64,000 bases of DNA, taken from the NCBI GenBank assembly GCA_944472135.2, contig OX235263.1, positions 2,463,517 through 2,527,516 on the forward strand. The letters run 5' to 3'. Below the pieces are notes generated by a model. The model was not told the origin of the DNA and did not search any database. It saw only the letters and a list, made by a program, of their open reading frames with translations. How positions within the stretch are numbered: the first letter of the stretch is position 1; each line of letters begins with the position of its first letter. Shown in pieces: positions 37,001 through 52,000 of the stretch. The translations under genes and the position numbers were made by a program. The DNA is from Trichobilharzia regenti. Taxonomy: Eukaryota; Platyhelminthes; Trematoda; Strigeidida; Schistosomatidae.

Positions 37001-40000
37001 GAGGTGAGTCGCTAGTGAGCATAAGACTGATATTCAAGTGTTATTTTGCAGGGATCTGACTTGATTGGTTACAGGGTTTCATCATGAATTGACATAAGTT
37101 AGATCAACATTGGAAAACCTTGGAGTACTAAATAGATTTTTGGTTCTAGTTTCAGATATTTATTTTGCCAGTGTTAACTGACACACTGAACAACATCAGT
37201 CGTAGTATCAGCTTACGAGGAACTGATAACTTAGGCATCTGCAATTTTTGAAACTATACTTCGAATTTTTAAACAATGCTCTAAAGCTGGAAGTTATTAT
37301 CTTTGTATGAACTTCATGACGTTAGTGTCGTCTTACTTGAGACGAAGAAGTGTTTACACTGAGACTCACTTCATATACCAAAGCTTTATCCACTAGGCCA
37401 CTGTACCATGAAATCTATCTGTTGTGCAACGGGCACCAGTTATTATTTCCTGACGTTTTTGTCGACGACTGATGTATTCCAGTCCCACTGACAACACTGC
37501 GGAACCAGTACATCTAAGTGATGAGCCCAAAATAGGTGGAAACGCACACCCAGGATTTTATCGACAACCGAATAAGTAACTGGGAGTTATTGATCGTGAG
37601 AATATCAAGGGGTTTGTTACACAGTCCATATGCCGAAATGAAGCTGATCAATCGCGTGAGATTTGTCGACAGAATTCACAGAGACTAATGAACAACCCTT
37701 TAGGGCCCTTGATTATTATTTAACTGAAAATAAACTTCATCGAATTTGAAAAGGCCTTCGACAGCGTCGATCGAGTGGTCATTTGGCAACTACTTCGCTA
37801 ATAGGGGGTGCCATCGACATTTATACATCTCATCCAACAGTTATACGGCAATGCTGCATACCGCCAAGTAATCCACAACGGGAAACTTACGGAAGCCTTC
37901 GAAGTGAGGACGGGAGTGAGACAAGGCAGGCTGGCTGCCTACTATCGCCAATGATCTTCCTGATTACAGTAGATTGAATAATGCGACAGACAACGGGCAA
38001 TGAGGAAACAGGCATAAAATGGACTCACACAAAAAGAAACTTGGAGGATCTGGACTTCTCTGATTATATGTGTCTGATTTCCCACAAACTGGAAGATATG
38101 CAAGTGAAAAGCAACAAGCTGGCGATAAAAGAAGCATCAAAGATAGGACATCACTTCAGGTGAACACAGAGAAAACAGAGGTAGGTGATGAAGATTTCTG
38201 GCCAACACCTACAGCAATAACAACGGACAAAATCAGTCAGCGTCAATGGGAGGAACCTGAAAGAAACAACCTCCTTCACCTACCCATCTACCTGGGAAGC
38301 ATCGTTTCAACTACAGGCCAGCGGAACTGACGAGGATATCAAAGCAGCGAGGATGGGGAAAGCAAGACAAGCTTTCATTACTCTCAAGTCTGTGTGGAGG
38401 TCAACAGCCCCACTCACCATCAAAAATAAGATCTGGATTTTCAACTACAATGTGAAGTCAGTCAGAGCTACTCACTATACGGATCAGAGACTTGACCAGC
38501 GCGTCATAAAGAGCATCTCAAACAAACTACAGACCTCCATTAGCAGTTGTCTTCGCTCAATATCACTCAAGATCAGATGGCCGACCAGAAAAGATCAGCA
38601 ACAGGGATCTCTGGCAATCGGCGAACCAACCAACCAGGAACCGATTGTGAAACAATTAGGCAGGAAGAAATGGAGATGGATTGGCTGGCCATACTCTGAA
38701 GAAACCATCAAGTGACATCACTAGACAAGCTCTCGAACAGAGCCCGAAAAGGAAGAGGCGTGTTGGTCATCAATGGGAGGATGACATGGAAGAGGTCATG
38801 TGAAGAGGAGATGAAAGCGTGTTGGCAGACTTGGAGTGGGATGAAAAAGGTGACAGAAAACAGAAGGCTTTTGAGAGGCGCAGCTGAAGCCCTATGTTCC
38901 TCTAGGAATTAAGTGACATAATAATAATAAGTTGAAATAACGCTAAACAACAAAATGTGATTACCCCTGGCATAATAAACTTTTCGACATCTTGCATGAT
39001 TTCTTCCCAACTTTCTGGTTCATCTGGTGCTTTGTCTGGGATCAGCTTAGCCAGATAACCTGGTTTTATATTTGGAAAGACTTTTCTTTCTTCAATATTC
39101 TCTAAGTAATCAGCCACATATTGAATCATTTTTGTCCCATAATTACGAAATTCATCATGGTCCAAATATTCGTCTGAATAGAATAAATTTTTTGAAAAGA
39201 AAGAGGAAATTAAAACACTTATTTATGTGAGTAAAAGAGCGACATATTAGATCAGCTTAAAATCCCCATTTGAGTAGTATGTAAAAGAGAAGACATTCAG
39301 AGAAGAGACTCTTTTCGACGGCGAATTCATTCACATAGCTGTACAATCCCATTTATGTATAATTATTTGTATGTGTGCGTGTGTACATGAGGTTTGTCAA
39401 GTTTAGATAATTGATCAGATAATAAAAAATGATCTAATATAGAAACAAGGTTAACTGAGCAGCAACTAAAGTAAGATTGAGTTAGTTAGTAAGTTAGATG
39501 ACGTAATATAACTGACTAAAATGTTTCAACTTAGGTCAAGATAGCAACAGAGATAGTTACAGGTAGAGACTAAGTAGAAGTGGGGTAGAGAATAATGCCA
39601 TTTAAATCAGAACTGAAATTGAGCAATTAAGTTGGATGACGTAACATAAATGACTAGAAATTGAGCGTTGGTCAAGTCAGAAACAGCGGTAGTGAGGTGT
39701 AGAAATTAAATTGGGTGGGGGTAGAGAACAAGAAAGTTGAAACTTTAAAATGTTACATTTGAGAAGACAAAATAATACTAATGAAGAGACAGAAGAAAAA
39801 AAGGATTAGGTATAATTTACTTGTCGGGTAATAAGATAGATTACGTCTATATCAAGTGTAGTGATTGAACGAACTTCTTCTGTATGCAAATGAATCGTCA
39901 TTGCTTCTGCAGTTTGAAGAAGTCTGATTCCTACACCTTCAGGAAGACTACTTATTACTCTGTAGACGACTTTGAAGTTTGGGGTGCAGCTTGGTGTCCG

Positions 40001-43000
40001 GATTCTATCAGATGTTCTAAGATGAAGCTACGAGGGTATCATTTTTCTCCTTTGTAAAACCACGTTGGTAAGTGTTCGGTGATACGCTTGGAAAGCGAAC
40101 GCTGGGTACAGCTGACATACCTGGCTCCACACGAGCAAGTGAATTGATAAATACACATTGATGAGGCCAACAGTGGTAGCTTATCCTTCACGTTCACATG
40201 AATCATAGGTTTTGTGAAGAGAGTTAATCGTAGTTCAGCTGCGAAGAAGGTCTTCTTGAGTGAGCGCGACAGTCAATTTTTTAGTATTTCCGCAGTTATA
40301 TCTCCATTGAATTGAAGGTTCATATAGAGTAGTTTTTTAGGGGCGCTAAGCATGGGCGGCTTTTGTGCTCTAGGATTCATAGATTTTGCAATGAATCGTT
40401 CTGGGTAACAATTCTCGACGAGGATTCTCTTGAGATTGTCTAGTTCATCTTCTACGGTGTCTGGGGTACACCGTACACCACACTACCACTGTTTCTGACT
40501 TGACCAACGCTCAATTTCTAGTCATTTATGTTACGTCATCCAACTTAATTGCTCAATTTCAGTTCTGATTTAAATGGCATTATTCTCTACCCCACTTCTA
40601 CTTAGTCTCTACCTGTAACTATCTCTGTTGCTATCTTGACCTAAGTTGAAACATTTTAGTCAGTTATATTACGTCATCTAACTTACTAACTAACTCAATC
40701 TTACTTTAGTTGCTGCTCAGTTAACCTTGTTTCTATATTAGATCATTTTTTATTATCTGATCAATTATCTAAACTTGACAAACCTCATGTACACACGCAC
40801 ACATACAAATAATTATACATAAATGGGATTGTACAGCTATGTGAATGAATTCGCCGTCGAAAAGAGTCTCTTCTCTGAATGTCTTCTCTTTTACATATTA
40901 GATTGCTTATTCATTAAAAATGTATTACTTTTAGTATAACTTTCTGCATGAAAGTTATCATGTTTAGTTATCTACTAAAAGCACTTTCAATAGACTGCAG
41001 ACTTCAGCGTCCACCTATCTTCACTCGACAATATGATAAGGATGAGTAACCAGCAATTCTGGCAGTGCAGTGAATCAGTCAATAACCTCTTTTGTCAAAC
41101 AAATCTGCAGAAGGAAATGAAAATGAATCTGATACACATTAAGGAGATCCAACCTCAAGTTGCACCACACATCAGGCAGGCAGTTCATTAGAACCGAAAT
41201 TGGAAATGACAAGTTCGACTTCTGAAGATGACATGGTTGAGATTTTGTGAGGAGGAGATGAAAGCTTTTGGTCAGTCGTTGAACCACCAGAAATGCGTAA
41301 CAGTGGACCAATCCGAATGAACATGTTCAACTTAGGCTTATACAAAATAAATTGGAAACAAACATAATTGCTTGCTGGCGCAGTCAATAATTGACAAGCA
41401 TCGGTTATAGTTACCTCCAACTGTGTTTGGTACTGTTACAGAGATTGAGATCGTAAGAACATGTGTTGCTACTCATCCCTGGGTATCGCCTTTCTTGATG
41501 GGTAATGTTAGCTGACATAGGATGGATAAGGTTAGAAAAGCGCTAGTGCTGGTAGTCAAACCAAAAAATGGCTTCATCTGTCACTAAAATCAACAGCAGT
41601 TGGTTTAAGCTGGCTACTTAGGGAGGTACAGAATTCCTAGTTGGTAAGAACCAATGGTTTCAGATAGTGAATGATATGGCTCGAAACCACTGTCAATGCC
41701 TGGTTCAGATGTATCCACTCTTTGTCATTCATATTTTCCAGTAAAATTCTTTTGTTTTGATGTGGTTGTATATTCTGAGCTGGATAGTTTATTAGCGAAC
41801 CTTTCATTGCCTTTTAGGCAACATCTTCAGCGCATACTTCAATTTGAAGTGTCAAACAAAAGACTCAACAACGAAAGAAGACAAAAACCAACATCATAAT
41901 TAAATGTCAAGTGGCAAAGCAAATTAATTTCATATATTGAATAGGTGTGAATGCATAAAGTAATAATAATAGTAGTATGAAATGAAATTAAAAACTAAAA
42001 TGTTTGTGTATTGAATTGAATTTTTGATTTTCCCATCGATTGATTGGACCGAAGTGTTCGGCCTCAGGTTGTATACTAAAATGTTTTTGGGTATACTCAT
42101 AGTTAAATGTCAAGTGGCAACGAAAATTAATGTCATATATAGAATAATTCATGGGATGGATAGTACTTGAACGTACCCGACTCCTCTCTATTGCTGAAGC
42201 TTTGGCTATCGAAACAGAAAAGCCAGATCTCTGTGTACAGAAAAAGTTGGTTCAACCCCTCCACCTTTTATGGTCTTAATCCCTCTATGCTAAAGTATGC
42301 TAATCCCCAATCATATTTCAGCTCTACCAATTTTTCATTTTTTTCATTTTGTCTATTTAATTTGTATACTCTTCCTTATTAGGTCAATTGTTACTATTAC
42401 TACTCTTACTTTGAACTATCCCCGGCATTATTTCACTTGTTCCACTTGTCATTCTAAATGAATTCTTTTTTACAACGTTAAATTCTGTGCTATTAAATTT
42501 CACACAATATTACGTAACATTTTTGTTTTATTCGATTTGTCTACTAATCCTATGTGCGTCGGTGGCACAGCGGTCAGGACGCTCGCCGACCATGTTCATG
42601 GTCCGGGGTTCGATTCCCGGCCGACGCACTCCTTTACCTCGCTAAACTCATAATGAGACTGCTAAAGAGGAAAGGTTGGGCATGAGGCTAGCAACCCCAT
42701 CCTATAAAAATAAACACTGCTACGGAAACTTCAAGCCACTGGCTTGAAGCCCTATGTTCCACTGGGGAACGTGAAGGAAAAATTATTATTATTATTACTA
42801 ATCCTATACTTGCACACCCTTTTTCAAGTTCTATCCATCCTATGAATTATTCTATATATGACATTAATTTGCTTTTTGAAACTTGACATTTAACTACGAT
42901 TATAATCACAAACATTTTAGTTTTAATTGCACTTCATATGATTATTATTATTTTATGCATCCACACCTTTGATTCAATTCCCTCACCGGATATAACTTCT

Positions 43001-46000
43001 TAAAAAACCATATATATACGACTGTACAGCTTGATGATAAATTCGTTGAAAAGAGTCTCTTCGCTAAATCACATTTTTTGATTTTCTATATGCTACAGTG
43101 GGAATTTTCCATCGGTTAAAAAACCAAAATCACCTACAAAAATTAGTTGTAATAACTGCGAAATACATTGCATTGGTTAAGTAGACGTCCCCTTCGTCTT
43201 CGTATCCATGAACATAAGCTAGATGTCAAAAGACATGACATCCACTCCCTCATATCGCTACATACAGACAACCACGAACACCAATTCGACTGGGACAACC
43301 AGCGTTCAAATATTAGACAGAGGAAACAACAAGAATGCTAGAGAATTTTTAGAAGGCGGCCTGGTATTCCAGTGAATCGTCAATCAATAGACACATGGAG
43401 ATGAACAAAATTTACCAATCCATAAGAAGAAAACCTCAAAAACAAAGGGCTTAAGTTCAAGTCAAGGAAACAATCAGTTCCAATACAAGTAGCCTAGAGG
43501 GTATGGAAACACACAAAAACAATCAGTCACGATGTTGAAGGTCACCAGGAGAGATGATTAATAAACTCTTGGAGAAATCTGAAATCTCACTTCAATTGAA
43601 ATTGAAATATGCGCTAAAGATTTTGCCTAGTTGGGCAATGAAAGCTTCGCTAATAAATCAGAGAACACAACTACGTCAAAATCATCCACCTGAGCTACAA
43701 GTCTTCTCCATCGTATCACTGAATTATCACCACTCTGACAACAAATGTGTTCATTTTTAAGATGAAATTCGCTCTTGTAATAACTGAAGATAGTCTTATC
43801 ATCTAAATGTTTTATTTCACTACGACTTTCCTAAAACATTCCTTACTGGACGACTGACTCCTGTTGGTAAACGAAAAGTGTATCATAACTTGTCTGATTA
43901 GATATTACAGGCTGTAAGCAGTTGATGAGAACCCATTTAATAAAATGGATCCATATTATTCTTCACTTATGTGTCTTCTATCTATCTTCAAATTCGCAAA
44001 GGGGAATTCATGTATGAAACTGTTGTTTATTGACTTTTGTTATTGCCACTCCAATGTATGAATGATAGCACTGGTAGTAGTAGTAGTAGTAGAGAAAGAA
44101 AGGCCTGCATGGTATGCTTGTCTAAGTATTATTACAAGAACTAGTTATCATACACTGAACGTCCCATTTTCTCATCATATACTACTTATATCCTTGACAG
44201 TAGTAGTAGTGGTTGTTGTTATTTCTGTGATGCTGTTAATAGCAATAATGTCAAATTTTTGAAAAAACAAACTTCTCTAAATCCAGATCAATAAGCCATT
44301 GTGAAATAAGTAACCTGGCGAAGAATTCAACTTTTCTTAATGCCAGACAATTGCGTAAAAATGTATGCCTAAATGCACAGGGTAAAATATTATTACGAGA
44401 GACAAATATGTGAAGAATTTTTTAATATATGCAAATAAACTTAGTAGACATGATTTCACATGTGTTTCAAATGCCTGGAATGTTTTATTGGCTGTGCCTT
44501 AAGGGAAGGATATGAGTTAAATCTACGAGTATTTATACCAGATATAATTGCGACTGTGTCATGTTTTTTGAATTGAGGGGCTTACATTATCATTGTTTAG
44601 AATAACAGCTGGAATTGCAGGAATTAAGAATGCTCCACCTAAACTTCAAATATTTTTCATTATCTTTGCTCCTAAATGAGATATTGTTATTATCGTTCCC
44701 TTGAGTTTCGAGTGGAATGTAGGTCTTCAGGAGCATATCATCAGTTAATCTCATTCTCTGCAATCCTCTTTAGCTTGATAGTTTGTTGTTTTATTTCATT
44801 CTTTATATGAGGGCTGAGATACTGCTCGGGCTCCCAGACCGAAGCAGGTGGTTCTATTAAGGGACCACCCCCCTCGAGCCTTTGGCTTGAAGTCTAATCC
44901 GCATGGCAGCGGAGCAGCGTCAGGAGCTGCATTCCCATTGTTGCCGGTGACCCATACGGGTTCATATGCCATTTGATCCGATTGGATTCTGGAGCTCATG
45001 TACCCCATGATAACTGCTTTCAGTCTAACCGCTATCCAAACAACCTTCCTGACATGGTAGGACCTGCAAAGACATGAGTCTCAGCCAGTTAAGCATTTTG
45101 GGTAACTGTGGCATTCAAGCGGTTGTCGGGCCTGGTCGGATGAGATTTCCAACCGTATAATGAAGGCTAGGGTGGCATTTATCGACTTCAGCCACCTATG
45201 GCGCCGTCACGACGTCAGCCTGACTGTCAAAGGTCGAGTATACAATGCTTTCGGTACGGGCTGTCTCGCTCTATGCCTATGAAACCTGGCCTACCCGAGC
45301 TGAGAATGTGCGGCGGCTCTGCGTATTCAATCATCACCGTCTCCGCAGGATTGCTTGCGTTCGACGGCACCATCGTGTGAGTAATTCTGAGGTTCGGCGG
45401 CGTGTTTTTGATCACCGTGGAGATCATCATTCATTGAGTGTCGTCATCTGAAAACACCGGCTCCGGTGGCTTGGACATGTGTTGCAAATGTCATGTTAGA
45501 GGCTTCCGTACAGGTCTCTGTTCGCTAGCCTTGGGAGGGGATGGAAAAGGCGGGGGTGGTCAGTCCATGACGTGGCGTCTCGGGATGGAGGATTTTTGTG
45601 CTAGATTAGCATCGGTTGTTTCGTCACGACTCCTTGGTTGGGGTCTGCGAGATAGCTCGAATCGATGGCTCAAAACGTTATCGGACATGGCCAAGAATCG
45701 TAATCAATGGCGAACGTGTTGCAATTTCTTTCTTTCTTCCCTTCCCGATGATAGTTAACGAACACTGTTTGAACTTGTTAAGCATGACTGTCTTCCTTCC
45801 AGATGAAGTTCTTTATCAGTTCTCCACTTATATTGTTTTTTACTTTTGATCTATGTTGTTTTATTATTATTGTGTGGCGCATCTTTCTTGGTACCATATT
45901 GTACCAAGTTTTTCCTGCGTTTAAACAAATATAAATAATAAATAATCTTTAGCTTCACTCACGACTGACAATAATTTCTCATCTCCTTCTCTCATGATCT

Positions 46001-49000
46001 CACCCATGTCACTCTTAGAAGGCCCACACGTCGTTTCCTAGTCGGGATTCACAGGATGGCCTGGCGTGAGATGTCATCCGACAGTCTCCTTAGCATGTGC
46101 CCAATCCATCTCCATCTTATTCGGAGTATTTGCTGAACATTAGTTTCTTGGTTGGTTCCTCCTGATCATCTAATCTTCAGTATGCAGTCAGCGAAGGCCG
46201 TTGTTGATAAAAGTATGCAGTAGACTGTTGGAAATGTGTTTCGTGACGCGCACTGCAATTTTCTGACCCATATAGAGGGACTGACTGGTTTAACATTGGT
46301 GTTGAAAAAGTGAGCCTTGTTTTTTATGCTGGTCGTAGGAGATTTCCATGCTGATTTCAGAGTGATGAAGGTGTACCCTACCTTTCCGATTATGGCTTTT
46401 GACATCTTCATTGCTTCCTCGATTGTTTGGGGATATTTCCGTCTGTCACTTGGAAGGCTTGGATTAGATTCCTGGTTGAGAAGGTGTTTTATGTGTCAGT
46501 GTTTCACCGGTTAGATGTTCAGCAACCAAACATGTAGTCAGATTTTTTATCTTTATCCGATGCGCTCCTAAGCCTTGCTAAGCCTGCAGGAAGCATTTTA
46601 GGGAAAGGAGGTTGAGCATGAAGCTAGAAATCCCACGCGGCAAAAACACATTACTGCTACGAAAACTTCAAAGCTTATGGTTGAAGCATTATGCTCCATC
46701 CGGAAAGCAAAGGAACAAAGTAGTTAGAGAAAAATAATTGCTGGATATTTTACTCCTTGAAATGTTATCCAGAGGAAAAATATGACATGAGAAAATAAAC
46801 TGATACGAGATAAAATTTGGTATTTGAAAACAGTGCTGGTAAGAAATCATCACAGCTTCCAGGTATAGTGCTAATCATTTCTCCATTTAAGTGAGCAAAA
46901 CGACGATCTGATTTTTGGTGTACTTCATTGGGGCATTATTATTATTCCCTTAGAGCTTCATCAACACATCTCCATTTCATCCAGTCGGCTGAAATCCTCT
47001 TTAACTTACCCACGGCTGCAAGTCAGCTCTCATCACCCTCCAATCCATAGCCGACTTATCGTTTTCAATCTAGATTCTACTAGAGAACCTGGCGCGTGAT
47101 ATCACTTAATGGCCTCCTAAGCGACTGTTGAATTCATCTCCATTTACTTTGGAATACTTGTTGGGAAATTAGTCCTTGATTGATTCGTTCCCAGAGTTTC
47201 CGGCTGCTAATCCTTTCCAGCCAGTCATCTGGTCTTTAATATGGAGCCAGAGAAGACAGAGGCTATAAAAGGCCTGAAGCCTGTTGAAAATGCCTTTTGC
47301 TTTTGACCCATACAATTGTTCCTTGTGCTTAATACATCAGATTTTCTGACTTATTTCAAAGTGATGAAGGTCTACATTATCTTTCCGATCGTAGTTTTCA
47401 CATGCTCATCTGAGCCATCTGTAGCTAAAACGATACTACCTACATAAGCTGTGAGTAAGCACTATTATTGGACTTCATTAGCTTCCAACTAGTGATATTA
47501 ATCAGAAGTGTATGTTATCAAACTAATGTGGAGCCTTATTTCACATATATTTCATAAGTGTAAAATTTTCTCCGCTAAGACGTATTTATATTTCACTTGA
47601 GAAATCCACTGCTTCTTCATTGAATGTGTGAAAAAACATGACAATCCAGTATTTATCCTTTCGAGGTAACTTCAGACACCAGACACCTAGTTTACACGCT
47701 ACTGCCAAAATATGTACGTCTGCCGTTGTTTTATTTGGTCCGAATCTAATTTTAAACAATCATAATGGTATTAACTGAGGTGAAATTTCTGCCATACAAA
47801 GATTCGAGTCAGCGGTCTTCGAGTTATTCGTTAATGTTGTATCAAGAGAGTTATCAATCCCAGCCAAAAGTACTAGACATTTAGTAACAGATATTTCTAC
47901 TCTGAGACATTCTAGTGATACAGACGAACATTAAGTTCTCGTTTTCATCAGAATAAGACCAGTTTACCGACAAAACTATAATTTCATATGTTAAATTTCG
48001 TGAAGAACAAGCAACAGTTACAAGGGACGCTGAAAACTAGAGAGTAGTGGACAGCTGTTTCGTATTATTTTAGGACTCAGTACGCTATTAGACCATCTGG
48101 TCCAAACCGGCCACAAAATCATTATTGAAGAATCCTTCTCTCCATCATCTACAGGGTACTAAACAAATTACCAAAAAGCATTGAGGTATCGCATGCTGTA
48201 AACAGTAGACGCTATTGTGATTCGCCTTAAACAACCAAACCTTTGTGTGCAAAGGAAGCAAGTCTAGCCAGCCAGCCAGCCAGCCACTACTATTGCCCTG
48301 ACCGGCCTTCAGCAGAGACTATAAATTCATGAATTTTTATTATTACTTTTCCTAATTTTTCTGGTATTCATGCGTCGGTGTAATGTTGATACTGTTGAAT
48401 TGTAATCCATTGACACTATTTTTATTATTTTTATTGATTCGATGTTATTTCAACAACAACATTAATTTTGTTCATGACACTAATTCATTCACTATTATGT
48501 ATATATAGCTCTAGAACCTGGTGATGAACAGGTTTTCGAAAAGAGTATTCTTTGGCCAGTAACTACTCTTTTGGAAATTTTAATAGGCATTTTTAATCAA
48601 TGAAAAATATTTACAAAATATTAATTAAAGAAGAAGTAAAAAGGGTCCTTTTCTAATGTTTCACAGTTAGGTGGTGGTATCATGCCTTACATTGAGGTAT
48701 CTCATAGGGGTTTTATACTCGGTCGTACCAGAAAAATGTCTTCTCTAGTTACTTCTAATCCCACTTGATGAGATGCGAGGACACAGTTATGTAGAGAGAG
48801 GGTCCTCAAACTCTGACAAAATAACATTCGCTAATTTTTCTTGCATAAGTCCATCTACGACAGTATTACTCAGTTGATATAACAACACCCCGTTCCCTCT
48901 ACTGACAGCCTTTAGTGCCCATCGCAATGTAACAGAGTCTTTCTTAAGTAGCCCAGGAAAGATTAAGTATTGGGAAACAATAAAGACGGCTAGATAGAAT

Positions 49001-52000
49001 ACAAGAATTAACAAATTGTAAAAGTAGAGACTACTAATTGATATCAGATTGTCTTAATTTCCATATGCAGAAATCCCTGATTCATTAGAACACCCTGAAA
49101 TCCAGATGATGAGCCTGGAATGGGACAAAACCACCATCCTAAATTCTGCTACTAGCCATCATCAACTAAAAAACAACCCTTAGTTATAACTACTAATTAA
49201 GAGTTAATTTAGTTTCTCAATACAAAATATCTACTTGTAATACTTTCACAAAGGAAAGTGCACTGCGCATATCACAATGAAATCTGAAACTTATTCATAA
49301 TAATAATAATAGTCCCTTTTAGACAACAACTTTGTTTGAGATGATTGACAAACTGACTTATGGAAAAAGAAGAATAATAATGAATAAGTACCATGTTTTG
49401 AAGAAAAAATAATTTTGCAGAATGTCTAAAATGTGATCATTTTTAGACAGTGAACTTTGTAAATCTGATAAGCCAAAAGGTAAATAAGAAGTGAGGTAAA
49501 TTTAATTAATTAGTTAATTAATTAGATATTTGGAAACTCTAAATTCTGCAATTCTCTCGTGTTTTTTCATGTATGAAATTCACCAAACTTCTACTTGATC
49601 GTTTGTGTTTACACTTCGATTGAAAATGAGTGTATCTCATTTCGATTGTGAAAATGCTGTCAGCTAAGCTGATCACTTAAAATAAAGCCTTTGTGTTTGG
49701 AAATATATACTTGGATAAGGTTAAAGAAAAAAGATATTTTGCCCACTCTTGCCAGATGTTAAACTTTCATAAAAATATGACTTATAACATTTTGACTTCA
49801 TTAATCAGCCTGTTAGAATTCAACCAGTCTGTTGTCTTTTCCTTAGTGTGGCGCGTTTCAAAGATGGGTAGTAAAACTGAATTCGCAATACTTTCAGTTG
49901 ACTGTGAGATAGTGGTTACACTAAATCCTTTAATTTAAATGTTCTCAGAATGATAACTATACAACACGATTCAAGCAAATACATAAATTCTCGTCAGCAT
50001 TTACATTTATATTCGTTGTATAATTCTAAAGCAGGTAGAGGATAAGCTACAGATCTCTGGCCACTTCAATGTAGATTTATAAATTTAACTGTTTATGTGG
50101 AGCATAGGCAGAACGACTCTGAAAGCCCATCGTTGCCTTCTGGAGCATAGTCTAACGCGGTTGGGTAGAAGAGTTTTTAAATTAAATCAGTCAGAAGTTG
50201 CATACTGACGCACTTCGGTGGATACCGAGTACAAGATTAACAAACAAATTCAGCTTTCAAAATTCTATACAAGGTGCCACCTCAATTTCCCTAGCTTCTT
50301 ACGTATTCGGTTGCTAAGCCTAGTTGAGGCAATTGTCATAAAGATTCTTCAATCTAATCTCTCTGTTCAGAAAGAGTCTGTTCATTATCACTCACTCCTT
50401 TGTCCTTGACTCCCAACCTAGAATGATTATCTCTCCGGGTAGGAATCTACCTACGTAATTACCATTCCCTAGATTATATAAACACTCGAATGAATTCATC
50501 GCAGTTATTATGATCACCTCAACTGTTATCCATTAATTCATACCCCCTGAAATGTGATCCAATATTTCATTAACCTCATTAATTCAGATGTCTCTGACTA
50601 ATATTTCATTATGTAGATGTAATGTGTGTCGGATCAGAGACTTGGCGCGGCATAAAGAGCACGTCAAACAAACTACAGACCTTCATTAACAGCTGCCTTC
50701 ACTCAATACTCAAGATCTTACGGCCAGAAAAGATCACCAACAGGGATCTCTGGCAATCAGCGAACCAACCAACCAGGAACCGATTGTGCAACAAATAGGC
50801 AGGAAGAAATGGAGGTCAATTGGCTGGCCATACTCTGAGAAAACCATCAAGTGACATCACTAGACAAGGCCTCGAATGGAACCCGAAAAGGGAGTGGCGA
50901 GTTAGTCGTCCAAGAGTGACTTAAAGAAGGTCATGTGAAGAGGAGATGAAAGCGTGTGGGCAGACTTGGAGAGGGTTGACAAAGTTGGCGGAAAACCGAA
51001 CGCAATGGAAACGTGCGGCTGAAGCCCTATTTTCCTCTAAGAATTAAAGGAAATAATAATAATGTGCGTCAGTGGAACGATGGTAGAATGCTCGCCAACC
51101 ATGCATATGATCCAGAATTCGATCCTCGGCCGACGCACTCCTAAACCTCTCTAAGCCAGTAATATAACTGGTAAGGAAGGAAGGTTGAGCATGAAGGTAG
51201 CACACCAATCCCGTGAAAATATTTTATTTATTTTTGATTACAGCTTGATTCCACATTGTATTTTCCGTACAAGTTTGGAATTTTCAGCACAGATATCGGT
51301 AGCCCAAATTTTGCAGGCCAACCATAGATAACAGGTGTGCGTCATCAGGGGATCGAACCTCGGACCATGTGCATGGTCGGCAAGAGTCCTAACCACTGTA
51401 CCACCGACGCACCACTGCTACCGAGGCTTCAAGCCATTAGCTGAGAATGCGAAGGAATAAAAAAAGCCTGATGAGAATTTACTGAATCATTTAGCATAAA
51501 CACTGCTGACCATTATGAGAGCGAGTATTATTTGCTATGCCACGAATTTTATCGCTTGATTATGGGTGTTTAGTTACTCTGTGTTGATAGCATCTTCAAA
51601 ATGAGTCTGCCAGTGCAGTCGGAGGATAAAGAGCTGAAGATTTAAGAAGACTGGACTCAGTCTAGACCTTCATCTATTGATGGAGCCTACTTTGGTTCGA
51701 TCGTGTCACACATATTTATACCTTGATAATAATGATAATAGCTTTATTCCAAAACAGTACTTGCGATACAGAATGGAATTTTCAGCATTTTACTACAGTA
51801 TTGCGTCCAGTTGGTACACTATCAATAAATAAAAATTCTCTACGTAGATTAAGGGTAATCTCAGTTAGTTTCAACAACAAAATATTGGCAAGTCAGTAGC
51901 AAAGCCAAGATTAAACAGAGTGTTTGAAGGTGTTAGAAAAGTAGGTTCTAGCAGAAGAAAGGAATAAAGCTCCACATAACAGAAAAAAGAGAGAGAAAAG

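Larger units (their letters stand above)
41735..43720 (+). mobile_element. PLE inside PLE, with SINE-B
   Basis: Outer element (family 1): minus pseudo-LTR at 41735-41890, GIY-YIG remnant at 43085-43440 ([11 protein letters not shown] then a stop, [11 protein letters not shown]), plus pseudo-LTR at 43440-43720. Inner element: 41891-43080, with inverted arms (about 41900-42160 and 42825-42990, sharing TAAATGTCAAG and ATTAATGTCATATATAGAAT). It has the C-terminal [20 protein letters not shown] segment at about 42180-42250. A SINE-B sits in the inner element. Confidence 0.7.
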
